Below, piece after piece: positions 63,988 through 64,000 of a stretch of 64,000 nt of DNA. Source of the stretch: Psychrobacter submarinus. Lineage in GTDB: Bacteria > Pseudomonadota > Gammaproteobacteria > Pseudomonadales > Moraxellaceae. Position 1 is the first letter of the stretch. Each line of letters opens with the position of its first letter. The stretch is taken from NCBI RefSeq assembly GCF_904846685.1, contig NZ_CAJHBQ010000002.1, forward strand, positions 248,001 through 312,000, written 5' to 3'. The notes beneath the pieces were generated by a model. That model had not been told where the DNA came from, did not search any database, and saw only the letters and a list, made by a program, of their open reading frames with translations. A program made the position numbers and the translations under genes.

Positions 63988-64000
63988 ATGGCAAATGAAT
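63988..64000 (+). CDS. Start of a further gene, cut by the window edge
   Basis: ATG at 63988 follows an AAGGAG box by 7 bp and 11 bp of spacer after the putA stop, so a gene clearly starts here in the same operon. Only the first four codons (Met-Ala-Asn-Glu) are in the window. By position it could be a proline transporter such as putP, but the sequence cannot show it. Confidence 0.5.

Noticed and set aside
1-64000. tRNA, rRNA, tmRNA or CRISPR array
   Set aside because: No cloverleaf with a T-arm consensus, no rRNA-like sequence and no regularly spaced repeats were seen by eye; a tRNAscan or Infernal run would be decisive.

Overview
The window looks like chromosomal DNA from a gammaproteobacterium of the family Moraxellaceae, most like Psychrobacter. 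The evidence is the moderate GC content, housekeeping proteins of that type (rpoD, dnaG, nrdAB, tolQRAB, yajC-secDF, bamD divergent from rluD-pgeF), Asn/Ser-rich tails on core enzymes, and type II secretion genes gspL/gspM away from a full gsp cluster. The genus is inferred from the translations, not from a database search.

Layout. 0.3-9.4 kb: NAD salvage (pncB), exonuclease VII (xseA-xseB), a small lipoprotein, an alpha/beta hydrolase, zapE, a nitroreductase, gpsA and sixA. 9.5-12.1 kb: gspL, gspM and a small membrane protein. 12.2-12.5 kb: a 307-bp inverted-repeat element. 12.6-16.2 kb: pyrD, cvpA, purF (nucleotide synthesis). 16.4-22.8 kb, minus strand: azlCD, a DinF-type MATE exporter, then yajC-secD-secF. 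23.3-33.5 kb: a CNNM/CBS protein, a secreted protein with a repeat-expanded N terminus, an MltD-like lytic transglycosylase with seven LysM repeats, an MltF-like transglycosylase, a Nif3-like protein and a membrane-anchored HtrA protease.

33.7-40.6 kb, minus strand: the aerobic ribonucleotide reductase locus nrdA ... nrdB-yfaE. About 3 kb of accessory DNA separates nrdA from nrdB: a conserved-looking 58-aa protein, a KTSC-domain protein, an unrecognised 310-aa protein with Cys/His clusters, a small remnant, a Phd/RelE-type toxin-antitoxin pair whose toxin frame is broken at an A7 tract, and a 125-aa unknown. Two NrdR-box-like palindromes lie upstream of nrdA. 41-47.8 kb, minus strand: ybeD, rpoD, a second inverted-repeat element (176 bp), dnaG and bamD. 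48.2-51.6 kb, plus strand: rluD, pgeF, a second near-identical copy of the 307-bp element, and a flavodoxin-like protein.

52.3-53.9 kb: a cytochrome c gene cut by an IS3-family element. The orfA-orfB junction of this IS carries two related stem-loop modules with stop codons. 54.1-57.9 kb, minus strand: tolQ-tolR-tolA-tolB, with no pal next to tolB. 58.6-64 kb, plus strand: an NCS2-type purine permease preceded by two hairpins, then putA and the first codons of a following gene.

No rRNA, tRNA or CRISPR array was seen. The most unusual signals are the covarying stem-loop modules in the IS3 element, the two families of small inverted-repeat elements that share their outermost bases, the accessory island inside the nrd locus with the frameshifted toxin, and the frequent short tandem duplications, one of which builds the N terminus of a secreted protein.
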